A DNA stretch of 64,000 bases from Arthrobacter sp. UKPF54-2 (GTDB lineage Bacteria; Actinomycetota; Actinomycetes; Actinomycetales; Micrococcaceae). The stretch is from the NCBI RefSeq assembly GCF_007858535.1, contig NZ_CP040174.1, positions 1,364,001 through 1,428,000 on the forward strand, in the 5' to 3' direction. Below the pieces are notes generated by a model. That model was given only the letters and a program-made list of their open reading frames with translations. It was not told the DNA's origin and ran no database searches. The translations under genes and the position numbers were made by a program. Positions 50,875-58,909 of the stretch are shown here, in pieces (position 1 is the stretch's first letter; every line of letters begins with the position of its first letter).

Positions 50875-51783
50875 TCAGGCGGCTGGGGTGATCGACGCGG
50901 CGGTCTCGGCGAGGATTTCGCGCGCCGCGACGATCGCGGGCCGCTTGGCGCTGGAGCGGCGCACGGACGTGAAGACGGTGCGGTGCGGACTGCCGGGGAG
51001 CTCGATCAGCTGGGCCGTGGTGCCCCGGCCGGTCCAGACCAGGTCCGGCATCAGCGCCACCGCGTTGCCCGACTCGATCAGCCGGATCTGCGCCTGCAGG
51101 TCGGCGGTTTCAAAGCGCACATCGGGCTCGAACCCGGCACTCCGGCAGGCCTGCTCGGCCCAGTGCCGGGACGCGGCGCCCCGAGGTTCCATCACCCAGG
51201 ACAGTCCGTTGGTGTCGGCGAGGGAGGTGATCGCGGGGCGGCCCGGGGACGCCGGCGGAACGGCCAGCCGGATCGCGTCGCCGGTCAGGCGGACCCGGTC
51301 CAGTTCGGCGTAGCGTGGCGCGGCGTGGCCCGGGTACTGCTCGGCGATGACCAGGTCGAAGTCACGCGCCCACGTCTCGTGGAGGGCGGTCTCGGGCTCC
51401 CGCTGCACCATTTCGATCCGGACTTCCGGGTAGCTGGCGGACATCCGGGTCAGGGCGTCGGGCATCAGGGCCAGCGCCGCGGACTGGAACACGGCGATCC
51501 GCACCGTCCCGGTCACCGTGGTCAGCGAGGCGGCCAGATCGGCCTCCGCCTGCTCCAAGGTTTCCAGCAGCTGGGCGGTGTGGGTGACCAGCACCTCGGC
51601 CTGCGGGGTGAGCTGTACGCGGCGGCCCGTTTTCCTCAAGAGTTCGACGCCGGCTTCCTTCTCCAGCAGCGCCAGTTGCTGCGAGACCGACGACGGGCTG
51701 TACTGCAGCGCCTCGGCCACCTCGGCCAGCGTGCCCCGGATCTTGAGTTCGCGCAGCAGGCGTAACCGCCGGACGTCGAGCAT
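50875..51783 (-). CDS. LysR-family regulator next to APC permease and putA
   Basis: 302-aa LysR-type regulator. The N-terminal helix-turn-helix is LRLLRELKIRGTLAEVAEAL then SPSSVSQQLALLEKEAGVEL; the effector-binding domain starts near residue 90 (GTVRIAVFQSAALALMPDAL). The ATG at 51783 has AAAGGA 6 bases upstream; a GTG codon one position earlier is also open. It is divergent from an APC permease, with a strong inverted repeat in the shared 142-base gap, so it very likely controls that gene and perhaps putA. The ligand may be proline or a related amino acid; this is inference. Confidence 0.92.
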   Translation of the reverse strand: MLDVRRLRLLRELKIRGTLAEVAEALQYSPSSVSQQLALLEKEAGVELLRKTGRRVQLTPQAEVLVTHTAQLLETLEQAEADLAASLTTVTGTVRIAVFQSAALALMPDALTRMSASYPEVRIEMVQREPETALHETWARDFDLVIAEQYPGHAAPRYAELDRVRLTGDAIRLAVPPASPGRPAITSLADTNGLSWVMEPRGAASRHWAEQACRSAGFEPDVRFETADLQAQIRLIESGNAVALMPDLVWTGRGTTAQLIELPGSPHRTVFTSVRRSSAKRPAIVAAREILAETAASITPAA

Positions 51784-51795
51784 CACTATTCCTTT

Positions 51796-51830
51796 GTGAA
51801 TTCTAATGGTTATTGATTAGGAGAATTCAC
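51796..51830. promoter_or_regulatory. Operator: nested inverted repeat between lysR and the APC permease
   Basis: The outer arms GTGAATTC (51796-51803) and GAATTCAC (51823-51830) are perfect complements. Inside them, CTAAT (51803-51807) and ATTAG (51816-51820) form a second pair. The 35-bp palindrome sits right next to the lysR ribosome binding site and just upstream of the APC promoter block, as expected for a LysR operator controlling both genes. Confidence 0.75.
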
Positions 51831-51860
51831 TTTATCTAATGGGATCCGGCTTGCATACTG
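51830..51860 (+). promoter_or_regulatory. APC permease promoter block shared with putA
   Basis: This 31-base stretch begins CTTTATCTAATG and ends GCATACTG. It aligns without gaps to 53569-53599 before putA with 23 of 31 bases identical. CATACT (51854-51859) is a plausible -10 element. Confidence 0.65.
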
Positions 51861-51925
51861 TTGTGATCCAGTAACCCCCATCACAGGGCGGATTGATGGG
51901 CGACACCCCACTGCAGGAGACCCTG

Positions 51926-53389
51926 ATGAGCACCAGAGATGTGACCCGATCGATCATGCGGCGCAAGCCCATCGACGACATTGAAGAGGAAAACAAGCAC
52001 AGCGGCCTGTTCAAGAGCCTGGGCCTCTGGCAACTGACGGCCATCGGCGTTGGCGGCATTATCGGCGTCGGCATCTTCTCGCTGGCGGGCCTGGTGGCCC
52101 ACGGAAGCGAGAGCGAACCCGGGGTGGGCCCCGCGGTGCTGTTCTCCTTCCTGATCGCGGGGCTGGCGTCCGCCGCCGCCGCGCTGTCCTACGCCGAATT
52201 CGCGGGCATGATCCCGCGGGCCGGCTCGGCCTACACCTACGGGTATGTGGCACTGGGCGAGGTGATCGGCTGGTTCATCGGCTGGGACCTGCTGCTGGAG
52301 TACATCGCAATCGTGGCGGTGGTGGCCATCGGCATCTCCGGCTACTTCGACGCGTTCCTCTCCGGCATCGGCCTCCACATGCCCGCCTGGATGACCTCCA
52401 CGGTGGATGAGGGCAAGGGCGGCGTCGTGAACATCCCCGCGATTGCCGTCTGCCTGCTCGTGACCTGGATCCTCTCCCGCGGCACCAAGACCTTCGGCCG
52501 CTTCGAGCTGGTGGCCGTGGCCATCAAGGTGGTCCTGATCCTGTTCATCATCGGCCTGGGCATCTTCTACATCAACACCAACAACTACAACCCGTTTATG
52601 CCCAGCGGGTTCGGTCCGGTGTTGGCGGGCTCGGCAACGGTGTTCTTCGCCGTGTTCGGCTACGACGCGATGAGTACGGCGGCGGAGGAGGCCACGGACG
52701 GCAAGAAGCACATGCCCAAGGCGATCATCCTGTCCCTGATCGTGGCCATGCTCCTCTATGTCGCCGCGACCCTGGTGCTCACCGGCATGCAGAACTACCA
52801 GGACATCGACCCGAAGGCCGGTTTCGCCTCCGCCTTCAACGGCGTGGGCCTGCCGGTCATCGCCACGATCATCTCCGTCTTTGCGGTACTCTCCATCCTC
52901 ACCGTGATGCTGACCTTCCTGCTCGGTGTCACCCGCGTCTGGTTCTCGATGAGCCGGGACGGGCTGCTCCCGGGCTGGTTTGCCAAGACGGACCGCCACG
53001 GCACCCCGCAGCGCGTCACCTGGATCGGCGGCGTGGCCTCGGCCCTGCTGGCCGGCGTCTTCCCGATCAAGGCCGTCGCCGACCTGACCAACATCGGCAT
53101 CCTGGCCGCGTTCGTCGTCGTCTGCCTTTCCGTGATCATCTTCCGCTACAAGAAGCCCGATGCCCCGCGCACCTTCCGGCTGCCGCTGATGCCGGTGGTT
53201 CCGCTCTTCGGGATGCTGGCCTCGGCGTTCCTGATGCTGCAGCTGCACTGGGAGACGTGGGTCCGCTTCGGCGTCTGGCTGGTCATCGGCCTGGCCATCT
53301 ACTTCGGCTACGGCCGCAAACACTCCCTGATGAATCCGGAGAGCCCGCGGCACCAGGAGGCCGTGGAAATGCACCGGCACGTCGGCTAG
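51926..53389 (+). CDS. APC-superfamily amino acid permease
   Basis: 487-aa permease with about 12 membrane segments. Family marks are TAIGVGGIIGVGIFSLAGLV in helix 1, AALSYAEFAGMIPRAGSAYTY in helix 2-3, FFAVFGYDAMSTAAEEATD in helix 6 and VTRVWFSMSRDGLLPGWFAK. It resembles the cationic amino acid transporter (CAT/YfnA) subgroup. Position and shared promoter with putA suggest it imports proline or another amino acid entering that pathway; this is inference. ATG at 51926 with AGGAGA 7 bases upstream. Confidence 0.92.
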   Translation: MSTRDVTRSIMRRKPIDDIEEENKHSGLFKSLGLWQLTAIGVGGIIGVGIFSLAGLVAHGSESEPGVGPAVLFSFLIAGLASAAAALSYAEFAGMIPRAGSAYTYGYVALGEVIGWFIGWDLLLEYIAIVAVVAIGISGYFDAFLSGIGLHMPAWMTSTVDEGKGGVVNIPAIAVCLLVTWILSRGTKTFGRFELVAVAIKVVLILFIIGLGIFYINTNNYNPFMPSGFGPVLAGSATVFFAVFGYDAMSTAAEEATDGKKHMPKAIILSLIVAMLLYVAATLVLTGMQNYQDIDPKAGFASAFNGVGLPVIATIISVFAVLSILTVMLTFLLGVTRVWFSMSRDGLLPGWFAKTDRHGTPQRVTWIGGVASALLAGVFPIKAVADLTNIGILAAFVVVCLSVIIFRYKKPDAPRTFRLPLMPVVPLFGMLASAFLMLQLHWETWVRFGVWLVIGLAIYFGYGRKHSLMNPESPRHQEAVEMHRHVG

Positions 53390-53426
53390 CTGCCCGCGCC
53401 CCCGCGCTCCCTGCGGCGCTGCCCGG

Positions 53427-53517
53427 ACGCTCCCTCAGGTCCGGCCCGATTCCGACGAACCCTCCCGCACCCGCTGCGGGAGGGTTCGTCGTTTTGGTGC
53501 CAAAGGTGAGGGAGGAT
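53427..53517. repeat. Phased 32-bp repeat, locus B (2 forward + 2 reverse units)
   Basis: Forward motif ACGCTCCCTCA starts at 53427 and ACCCTCCCGCA at 53459, 32 bases apart. Reverse motifs TGCGGGAGGGT (53475) and TGAGGGAGGAT (53507) are also 32 apart. The same motif, spacing and forward-then-reverse order are seen at locus A near 26.4 kb. Confidence 0.8.
53455..53499 (+). terminator. Terminator after the APC permease, built from the inner repeat pair
   Basis: GACGAACCCTCCCGCA pairs with TGCGGGAGGGTTCGTC over a short loop (CCCGC), a 16-bp stem followed by GTTTTGG. It lies about 65 bases after the permease stop. Confidence 0.8.
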
Positions 53518-53568
53518 CGCCCCGCGAAAGCTTCGATTTTTCTAACCAGTATTGCTCAGAAAACATCG

Positions 53569-53599
53569 CTTTATCTTATGAGAATTTGCTCTCATACTG
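53569..53599 (+). promoter_or_regulatory. putA promoter with TATGAGA palindrome
   Basis: The block CTTTATCTTATG to TCATACTG matches the APC promoter (23 of 31 identical). Within it TATGAGA (53577-53583) and TCTCATA (53590-53596) form a perfect 7-bp inverted repeat with a 6-base centre, overlapping the candidate -10 (CATACT). Confidence 0.65.
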
Positions 53600-53642
53600 A
53601 TTTCAAGAACGGTCCACATATTGAGAAAGAACGAGTGCCACC

Positions 53643-56600
53643 ATGACCAAAACCTCAACGGAATCCGGCCTGGCCAGGGGCGCGGATGCGGGCAACGAAG
53701 CCACGCACGCCGCCGTTTCGGAGGGCTCGCCCGTGCTTGAGGCCGCAGCCTTGGCCGAGGAGACGATCACCCTGGTGCGCCGCTGGCTCACCGAAGCCGC
53801 CGAAGTCCCGGTGGACGCCTCCGCGGAGCAGCTCGCCGGGGTCCTGAAAGACCCCAACGGCCTGGACTTCACCGTCGGGTTCGTCGACGGCGTCGTCCGT
53901 CCCGAGGACCTGCAGGTGGCCGCGCGCAACCTCGCCGCCCTGGCGCCCAAGGTCCCGGCCTTCCTGCCCTGGTACATGCGCAGCGCCGTCCGCCTTGGCG
54001 GCACCATGGCCCCGGTCCTGCCGCAGGTGGTCATCCCGATTGCCCGCCGCGTGCTCCGTGAAATGGTCGGCCACCTGATCGTCGACGCGACCGACGCCAA
54101 GCTGGGCCCGGCCATCGCCAAGATCCGCCGGGACGGCATCAAGCTCAACGTCAACCTTCTCGGCGAGGCGGTGCTCGGCGAGCACGAGGCCTCCCGCCGG
54201 CTCGAGGGCACCCACACCCTGCTCGCCCGCCCCGACGTGGACTACGTCTCGATCAAGGTCTCCTCCACCGTTGCCCCCCACTCGGCCTGGGCCTTCGACG
54301 AGGCCGTGGAGCACGTGGTGGAGAAGCTCACTCCGCTCTTCACCCGCGCCGCGTCCTTCGCCACCGGCGGCAAGAAGGCCAAGTTCATCAACCTGGACAT
54401 GGAAGAGTACAAGGACCTGGACATGACCATCGCGGTCTTCACCCGGATCCTGGACAAGCCCGAGTTCAAGAACCTCGAGGCCGGCATTGTGCTGCAGGCC
54501 TACCTGCCGGATGCCCTCGCCGCGATGATCCGCCTGCAGGACTGGGCAGCGGCCCGCCGCGCCGAGGGCGGCGCCGCGATCAAGGTCCGCGTCGTCAAGG
54601 GCGCCAACCTGCCGATGGAACAGGTCGAGGCCTCCCTGCACGACTGGCCGCTCGCCACCTGGAACACCAAGCAGGACTCGGACACCAACTACAAGCGCGT
54701 CATCAATTACGCGCTGCACCCGGACCGGATCGGCAACATCCGGATCGGCGTCGCAGGCCACAACCTCTTCGACATCGCCTTCGCGTGGCTGCTGGCTAAG
54801 CAGCGCGGGGTGGAGTCCGGCATCGAGTTCGAGATGCTGCTCGGCATGGCCCAGGGCCAGGCCGAAGCCGTCAAGCAGGACGTCGGCTCGCTCCTGCTCT
54901 ACACCCCGGTGGTCCACCCCGCCGAGTTCGACGTCGCGATCGCCTACCTGATCCGCCGCCTGGAAGAAGGCGCCAGCCAGGACAACTTCATGTCCGCGGT
55001 CTTCGAACTCAGCGAAAACGAAACCCTGTTCGAGCGTGAGAAGCAGCGCTTCCTCGCCTCGCTCGCCAAGCTCGACGACGAGGTCCCGGCCCCGAACCGC
55101 CGGCAGAACCGCAGCCTCCCGGCCGCGCCGCTGCCGCACGACTCCTTCGAGAACACCCCGGACACCGACCCGTCACTGCCGGCCAACCGCGACTGGGGCC
55201 GCGCCATCCTGGGCCGTGTGACCACCTCCACGCTGGGCAACGCCGCCGTCGAGGCCGCCACCATCAACGACGCCGAGACCCTGAACACCGTCATCACCAC
55301 AGCCGTTGAAAAGGGCAAGGCCTGGGGCGCCCTCACCGGCGCCGAGCGCGCCGAGATCCTGCACCGCGCCGGCGACGTCCTTGAGGCCCGCCGCGCCGAC
55401 CTTCTTGAGGTCATGGCGTCCGAGACCGGCAAGACCATCGACCAGGGCGATCCCGAGGTCAGCGAGGCGGTGGACTTCGCGCACTACTACGCCGAATCGG
55501 CCCGCAAGCTCGACGACGTCGACGGCGCCAGCTTCGTCCCGGCCAAGCTCACCGTGGTGACGCCGCCGTGGAACTTCCCGGTGGCCATCCCGGCCGGCTC
55601 CACCCTCGCGGCGCTCGCCGCCGGATCCGCCGTCGTGATCAAGCCGGCCAAGCAGGCCGCCCGCAGCGGCGCCGTCATGATCGAGGCGCTCTGGGAAGCC
55701 GGCGTGCCGCGCGACGTGCTGACCATGGTGCAGCTGGGCGAACGCGAACTGGGCCAGCAGCTGATCTCGCACCCGGCCGTGGACCGCGTCATCCTGACCG
55801 GCGGCTACGAGACCGCCGAGCTGTTCCGTTCCTTCCGCAAGGACCTGCCGCTGCTGGCCGAAACCAGCGGCAAAAACGCTATCATCGTCACCCCGAGCGC
55901 CGACCTGGACCTCGCGGCCAAGGACGTCGCGTACTCCGCGTTCGGCCACGCCGGCCAGAAGTGCTCCGCGGCCTCGCTGGTGATCCTGGTAGGGTCCGTG
56001 GCGAAGTCCAAGCGCTTCCACAACCAGCTGATCGACGCCGTCACCTCGCTCAAGGTCGGCTACCCCGAGGATCCGGCCAGCCAGATGGGCCCGATCATCG
56101 AGCCCGCCAGCGGCAAGCTCCTCAACGCCCTGACCACCCTCGGCGAGGGTGAGGCCTGGGCCGTGGAACCGAAGCAGCTGGACGACTCCGGCAAGCTCTG
56201 GAGCCCGGGCGTGCGCTCAGGTGTGCGGCGCGGGTCCTACTTCCACCTCACCGAGTTCTTCGGCCCGGTCCTGGGCGTGATGACCGCAGAAACCCTGGAG
56301 GAGGCCATCGCCATCCAGAACCAGATCGAGTACGGCCTGACCTCCGGCCTGCACTCGCTCAACGCCGACGAACTGGCCCTCTGGCTGGACACTGTCCAGG
56401 CCGGCAACCTCTACGTCAACCGCGGCATCACCGGCGCCATCGTGCAGCGCCAGCCCTTCGGCGGCTGGAAGAAATCAGCCGTTGGTGCCGGCACCAAGGC
56501 AGGCGGCCCCAACTACCTCGCCGGGCTCGGCGACTGGGCCAGCAAGCCCAGCGCCGCCGCGGCCACCTCGGCGCACTCCGGCGTGCGCCGGATCGAGGAA

Positions 56601-57173
56601 ACGGCCAAGGGCTTCCTGACTGCCGAGGAACTGGCCCCGCTGCAGCGCTCGCTGGCCTCCGACGCCCTTGCCTGGGCCGAGGAATTCGGCACCGCCAAGG
56701 ATGTCTCCGGGCTGAGCGCCGAACGCAACGTCTTCCGCTACCGTCCGTTGCCGGTTACGGTGCGGCTCTCCCGCGGCGAACCGCTCGGCGCGCTGGTCCG
56801 GGTGGTTGCCGCCGGCGTCCAGGCAGGATCGGAGCTCACGGTGTCCAGCGCCGTCGAACTGCCGTCCCAACTGCGCGCGGTGCTGTCCGGCCTGGGCGTT
56901 GACATCACCGTGGAGGACGACGCCGCGTGGCTGGCGTCCGCGGCCCGGCTGGCAGGGGCTGCAAAGCTCTCCGTCACGCGGATCCGGCTGATCGGCGGCG
57001 ACGCCAAGGCGCTGGCCGAGGCGACCGGCGGCCGGCCCGACTTGGCTGTCTACTCGCACCCGGTCACCGAAGCCGGACGGGTGGAACTCCTGCCGTTCCT
57101 GCACGAGCAGGCCGTCAGCATCACGGCGCACCGCTTCGGCACCGCCAACCACCTCTCGGACGGCCTAATCTAG
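53643..57173 (+). CDS. putA: Bifunctional proline dehydrogenase / glutamate-semialdehyde dehydrogenase
   Basis: 1176-aa enzyme that oxidises proline to glutamate in two steps. Residues ~30-480 form the FAD-dependent proline dehydrogenase barrel (KLNVNLLGEAVLGEHEA, LDMEEYKDLDMTI, GANLPMEQVEA). Residues ~510-1000 form the NAD+-dependent aldehyde dehydrogenase, with Glu in PLLAETSGKNAI near 740 and the catalytic Cys in GHAGQKCSAASL near 772. The last ~170 residues form an extra C-terminal domain. No N-terminal ribbon-helix-helix DNA-binding domain, so unlike enterobacterial PutA it cannot repress itself; the nearby LysR is the likely regulator. Confidence 0.96.
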   Translation: MTKTSTESGLARGADAGNEATHAAVSEGSPVLEAAALAEETITLVRRWLTEAAEVPVDASAEQLAGVLKDPNGLDFTVGFVDGVVRPEDLQVAARNLAALAPKVPAFLPWYMRSAVRLGGTMAPVLPQVVIPIARRVLREMVGHLIVDATDAKLGPAIAKIRRDGIKLNVNLLGEAVLGEHEASRRLEGTHTLLARPDVDYVSIKVSSTVAPHSAWAFDEAVEHVVEKLTPLFTRAASFATGGKKAKFINLDMEEYKDLDMTIAVFTRILDKPEFKNLEAGIVLQAYLPDALAAMIRLQDWAAARRAEGGAAIKVRVVKGANLPMEQVEASLHDWPLATWNTKQDSDTNYKRVINYALHPDRIGNIRIGVAGHNLFDIAFAWLLAKQRGVESGIEFEMLLGMAQGQAEAVKQDVGSLLLYTPVVHPAEFDVAIAYLIRRLEEGASQDNFMSAVFELSENETLFEREKQRFLASLAKLDDEVPAPNRRQNRSLPAAPLPHDSFENTPDTDPSLPANRDWGRAILGRVTTSTLGNAAVEAATINDAETLNTVITTAVEKGKAWGALTGAERAEILHRAGDVLEARRADLLEVMASETGKTIDQGDPEVSEAVDFAHYYAESARKLDDVDGASFVPAKLTVVTPPWNFPVAIPAGSTLAALAAGSAVVIKPAKQAARSGAVMIEALWEAGVPRDVLTMVQLGERELGQQLISHPAVDRVILTGGYETAELFRSFRKDLPLLAETSGKNAIIVTPSADLDLAAKDVAYSAFGHAGQKCSAASLVILVGSVAKSKRFHNQLIDAVTSLKVGYPEDPASQMGPIIEPASGKLLNALTTLGEGEAWAVEPKQLDDSGKLWSPGVRSGVRRGSYFHLTEFFGPVLGVMTAETLEEAIAIQNQIEYGLTSGLHSLNADELALWLDTVQAGNLYVNRGITGAIVQRQPFGGWKKSAVGAGTKAGGPNYLAGLGDWASKPSAAAATSAHSGVRRIEETAKGFLTAEELAPLQRSLASDALAWAEEFGTAKDVSGLSAERNVFRYRPLPVTVRLSRGEPLGALVRVVAAGVQAGSELTVSSAVELPSQLRAVLSGLGVDITVEDDAAWLASAARLAGAAKLSVTRIRLIGGDAKALAEATGGRPDLAVYSHPVTEAGRVELLPFLHEQAVSITAHRFGTANHLSDGLI

Positions 57174-57205
57174 GCGGTCCTCCGGGCCGCACCCGGCAGA
57201 CAGCG

Positions 57206-57246
57206 TCGCCGCCGTGACCGCAGGAATACTGTGGGCACGGCGGCGA
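57206..57246 (+). terminator. Hairpin after putA
   Basis: TCGCCGCCGTG and CACGGCGGCGA are perfect 11-base arms separated by 19 bases, 33 bases past the putA stop. There is only a weak T-run (CGTTTAAG), so termination efficiency is uncertain. It would also lie downstream of the convergent zinc-ribbon gene. Confidence 0.6.
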
Positions 57247-57262
57247 CAGCCGTTTAAGGCTC

Positions 57263-57667
57263 TCAGCCCAGGTACCAGCCCGGCGGCACCCAGGACGCGG
57301 GGACGGCGTGTGCGGAGAAATCCTCGCAGCTGGAGCAAAAGTACGCCACTTCTCCCAGTTTGCTGACCGAGCCGTCGCGGCGGTGCTTGGCGGGAACAAA
57401 GGACTCGAGGTACACGAACTCATCCGTCCCGCACCGCTCGCAGAACGGGATGCCCACGTAGTCCGCGTCGGTGCGAACGGAAGTGGCATGCGGGTCGAGG
57501 CGGCCAAGCGGCGGATGCGGCGCGCTTTCCAGCGGCGGCACAGTCACTGGCGGCGGGGCAGCCAGTGGCGGGGCGGCCGCCAGCGGCCGGGCCGCAGTCA
57601 ACGGCCGGCCGTGCCGCACCGGGCCCGGTCGCATGGCGGGATGGGGACGATGTGTGACTGGCGTCAT
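57263..57667 (-). CDS. Pro/Ala-rich protein with C-terminal zinc ribbon
   Basis: 134 aa from the ATG at 57667; the start is uncertain because no ribosome binding site stands out and the frame is open to 57886. The N-terminal half is Pro/Ala-rich and probably disordered. The C-terminal half has a four-Cys zinc ribbon: FCERCGTDEF, then a spacer of about 29 residues, then FCSSCEDF, ending in PASWVPPGWYLG. Not recognised as a named family; the ribbon suggests nucleic acid or protein binding. Convergent with putA. Confidence 0.65.
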   Translation of the reverse strand: MTPVTHRPHPAMRPGPVRHGRPLTAARPLAAAPPLAAPPPVTVPPLESAPHPPLGRLDPHATSVRTDADYVGIPFCERCGTDEFVYLESFVPAKHRRDGSVSKLGEVAYFCSSCEDFSAHAVPASWVPPGWYLG

Positions 57668-57899
57668 GGCTGGCCTATCCCGAACGCTCCCCGCAGCCTG
57701 CCGCCATAGCCGAATGGCAGCAGCCAGCGACAGCGTTCGTTGTCTCGAAATCGTTGTGGCGGGCCTCTGCTTGACCTTCAACACAGTCAGGATAGGACAA
57801 GTACCACCCGCGTTCAATGGCTGCGTATTGACCCGGCCAGCCAAGTATTTTGCGGCAGGTAGCGGGGTGGGACTGAGTAGGTACATGGGAGGGCGCGGA

Positions 57900-58754
57900 C
57901 TAGGTGGAGCGGTTCAGGGCGCGTCCCACTATGGTCTGGGTCAGGGCTTCGATGACCTCGGTGTTGGCCAGCGGATTGCGGATCAGGGTGAAATCGACGT
58001 CCCCGACGCTGGGCAGGTCGAAGCGCCGGGTGATGATCTTCAGGTCCTCCGGCACCAGCGACGACGGCATCACCGCGACGCCGATCCCGGCGCGCACGGC
58101 GGCCAGCACCCCGCTGATCTGCCGCGTGGTGCAGGTGATCCGCCAGGTCCGGCCGGTTGCCTCAAGCGCATCGATGGCCAGCTTCCGGCTCAGGCTGGGC
58201 GCGGGGTAGGCGATCAGCGGCACGGGATGGCCCGGGTCCAGGGAAGTCTGCTCAAGCCCCACCCAGGCGAAGGAGTCCTGCTGCACCACGGTGCCGTCCT
58301 TGGCGCCGGCGACCCACTTGACGAAGACCAGGTCCAGTTGCCCGGCGTTGAGCCGCTTGTAGAGCTGGTCGCTCTGTCCCACCGTGAGTTCGAGGTTGAT
58401 CTGGGGGTAGATCTGGCGGAACTCGCGCAGGATCCGGGGCAGCCCGGTGATGGCCAGGTCGTCCGCGGTGCCGAAGCGCAGCCGGCCCCGCATCGCCGAA
58501 CCGGAGAAGTAGCGGGCCGCGGAGTCGTGCGCGGCGAGGATGCTGCGCGCGAAGCCCGCCATGGCGTCGCCGTTGTCCGTCAGGCGCACGTCGCGGGTGT
58601 CGCGGGCGATCAGGGTCCGCCGGGCGGCGGCTTCCAGTTTGCGGACGTGCTGGCTGACGGTCGGCTGCGCCAGCCCCAGGCGCTCGGCGGCCCGCGTGAA
58701 GCTGAGCGTCTCGGCCACGGCCAGGAAGGAGCGGAGCTGGGCGGGTTCAAACAT
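57900..58754 (-). CDS. LysR-family transcriptional regulator
   Basis: 284-aa LysR-type regulator. DNA-binding part: LRSFLAVAETLSFTRAAERL then AQPTVSQHVRKLEAAARRTL. Effector domain from about residue 88 (GRLRFGTADDLAITGLPRIL). The ATG at 58754 was preferred to 58805 because GGGAGG lies just upstream. It is divergent from an MFS transporter; the gap contains GGAATAGCCTTCC (58832-58844), an imperfect palindrome of the T-N11-A kind. Probably regulates the transporter. Confidence 0.92.
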   Translation of the reverse strand: MFEPAQLRSFLAVAETLSFTRAAERLGLAQPTVSQHVRKLEAAARRTLIARDTRDVRLTDNGDAMAGFARSILAAHDSAARYFSGSAMRGRLRFGTADDLAITGLPRILREFRQIYPQINLELTVGQSDQLYKRLNAGQLDLVFVKWVAGAKDGTVVQQDSFAWVGLEQTSLDPGHPVPLIAYPAPSLSRKLAIDALEATGRTWRITCTTRQISGVLAAVRAGIGVAVMPSSLVPEDLKIITRRFDLPSVGDVDFTLIRNPLANTEVIEALTQTIVGRALNRST

Positions 58755-58831
58755 GCGGCCTCCCGGCCCGGTGGTCAGAGTCTCGGTCCATCCTTTGTCC
58801 CCCATTGCGATTCGTGATGCTAGTTATATGC

Positions 58832-58844
58832 GGAATAGCCTTCC
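58832..58844. promoter_or_regulatory. Candidate LysR-type operator between lysR and the MFS gene
   Basis: GGAA (58832-58835) and TTCC (58841-58844) flank TAGCC. Outer TTAT and ATAA extend the symmetry imperfectly, so the whole element spans about 58824-58848. Confidence 0.4.
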
Positions 58845-58909
58845 ATAATCGACTGGGGCCAGCATAGCGTTAAGGCAACCCCGTAGACCCGCTCCCTTGA
58901 GGACTTTCC

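Noticed and set aside
51881..53380. 499-codon open frame on the minus strand
   Set aside because: Antisense to the APC permease, with a His/Asp/Gly-rich composition and no domain.
53655..55139. 494-codon minus-strand frame
   Set aside because: Antisense to putA.
57677..57692. AACGCTCCCCGCAG as a third locus of the 32-bp repeat
   Set aside because: A single imperfect match (one extra C) with no second unit 32 bases away.
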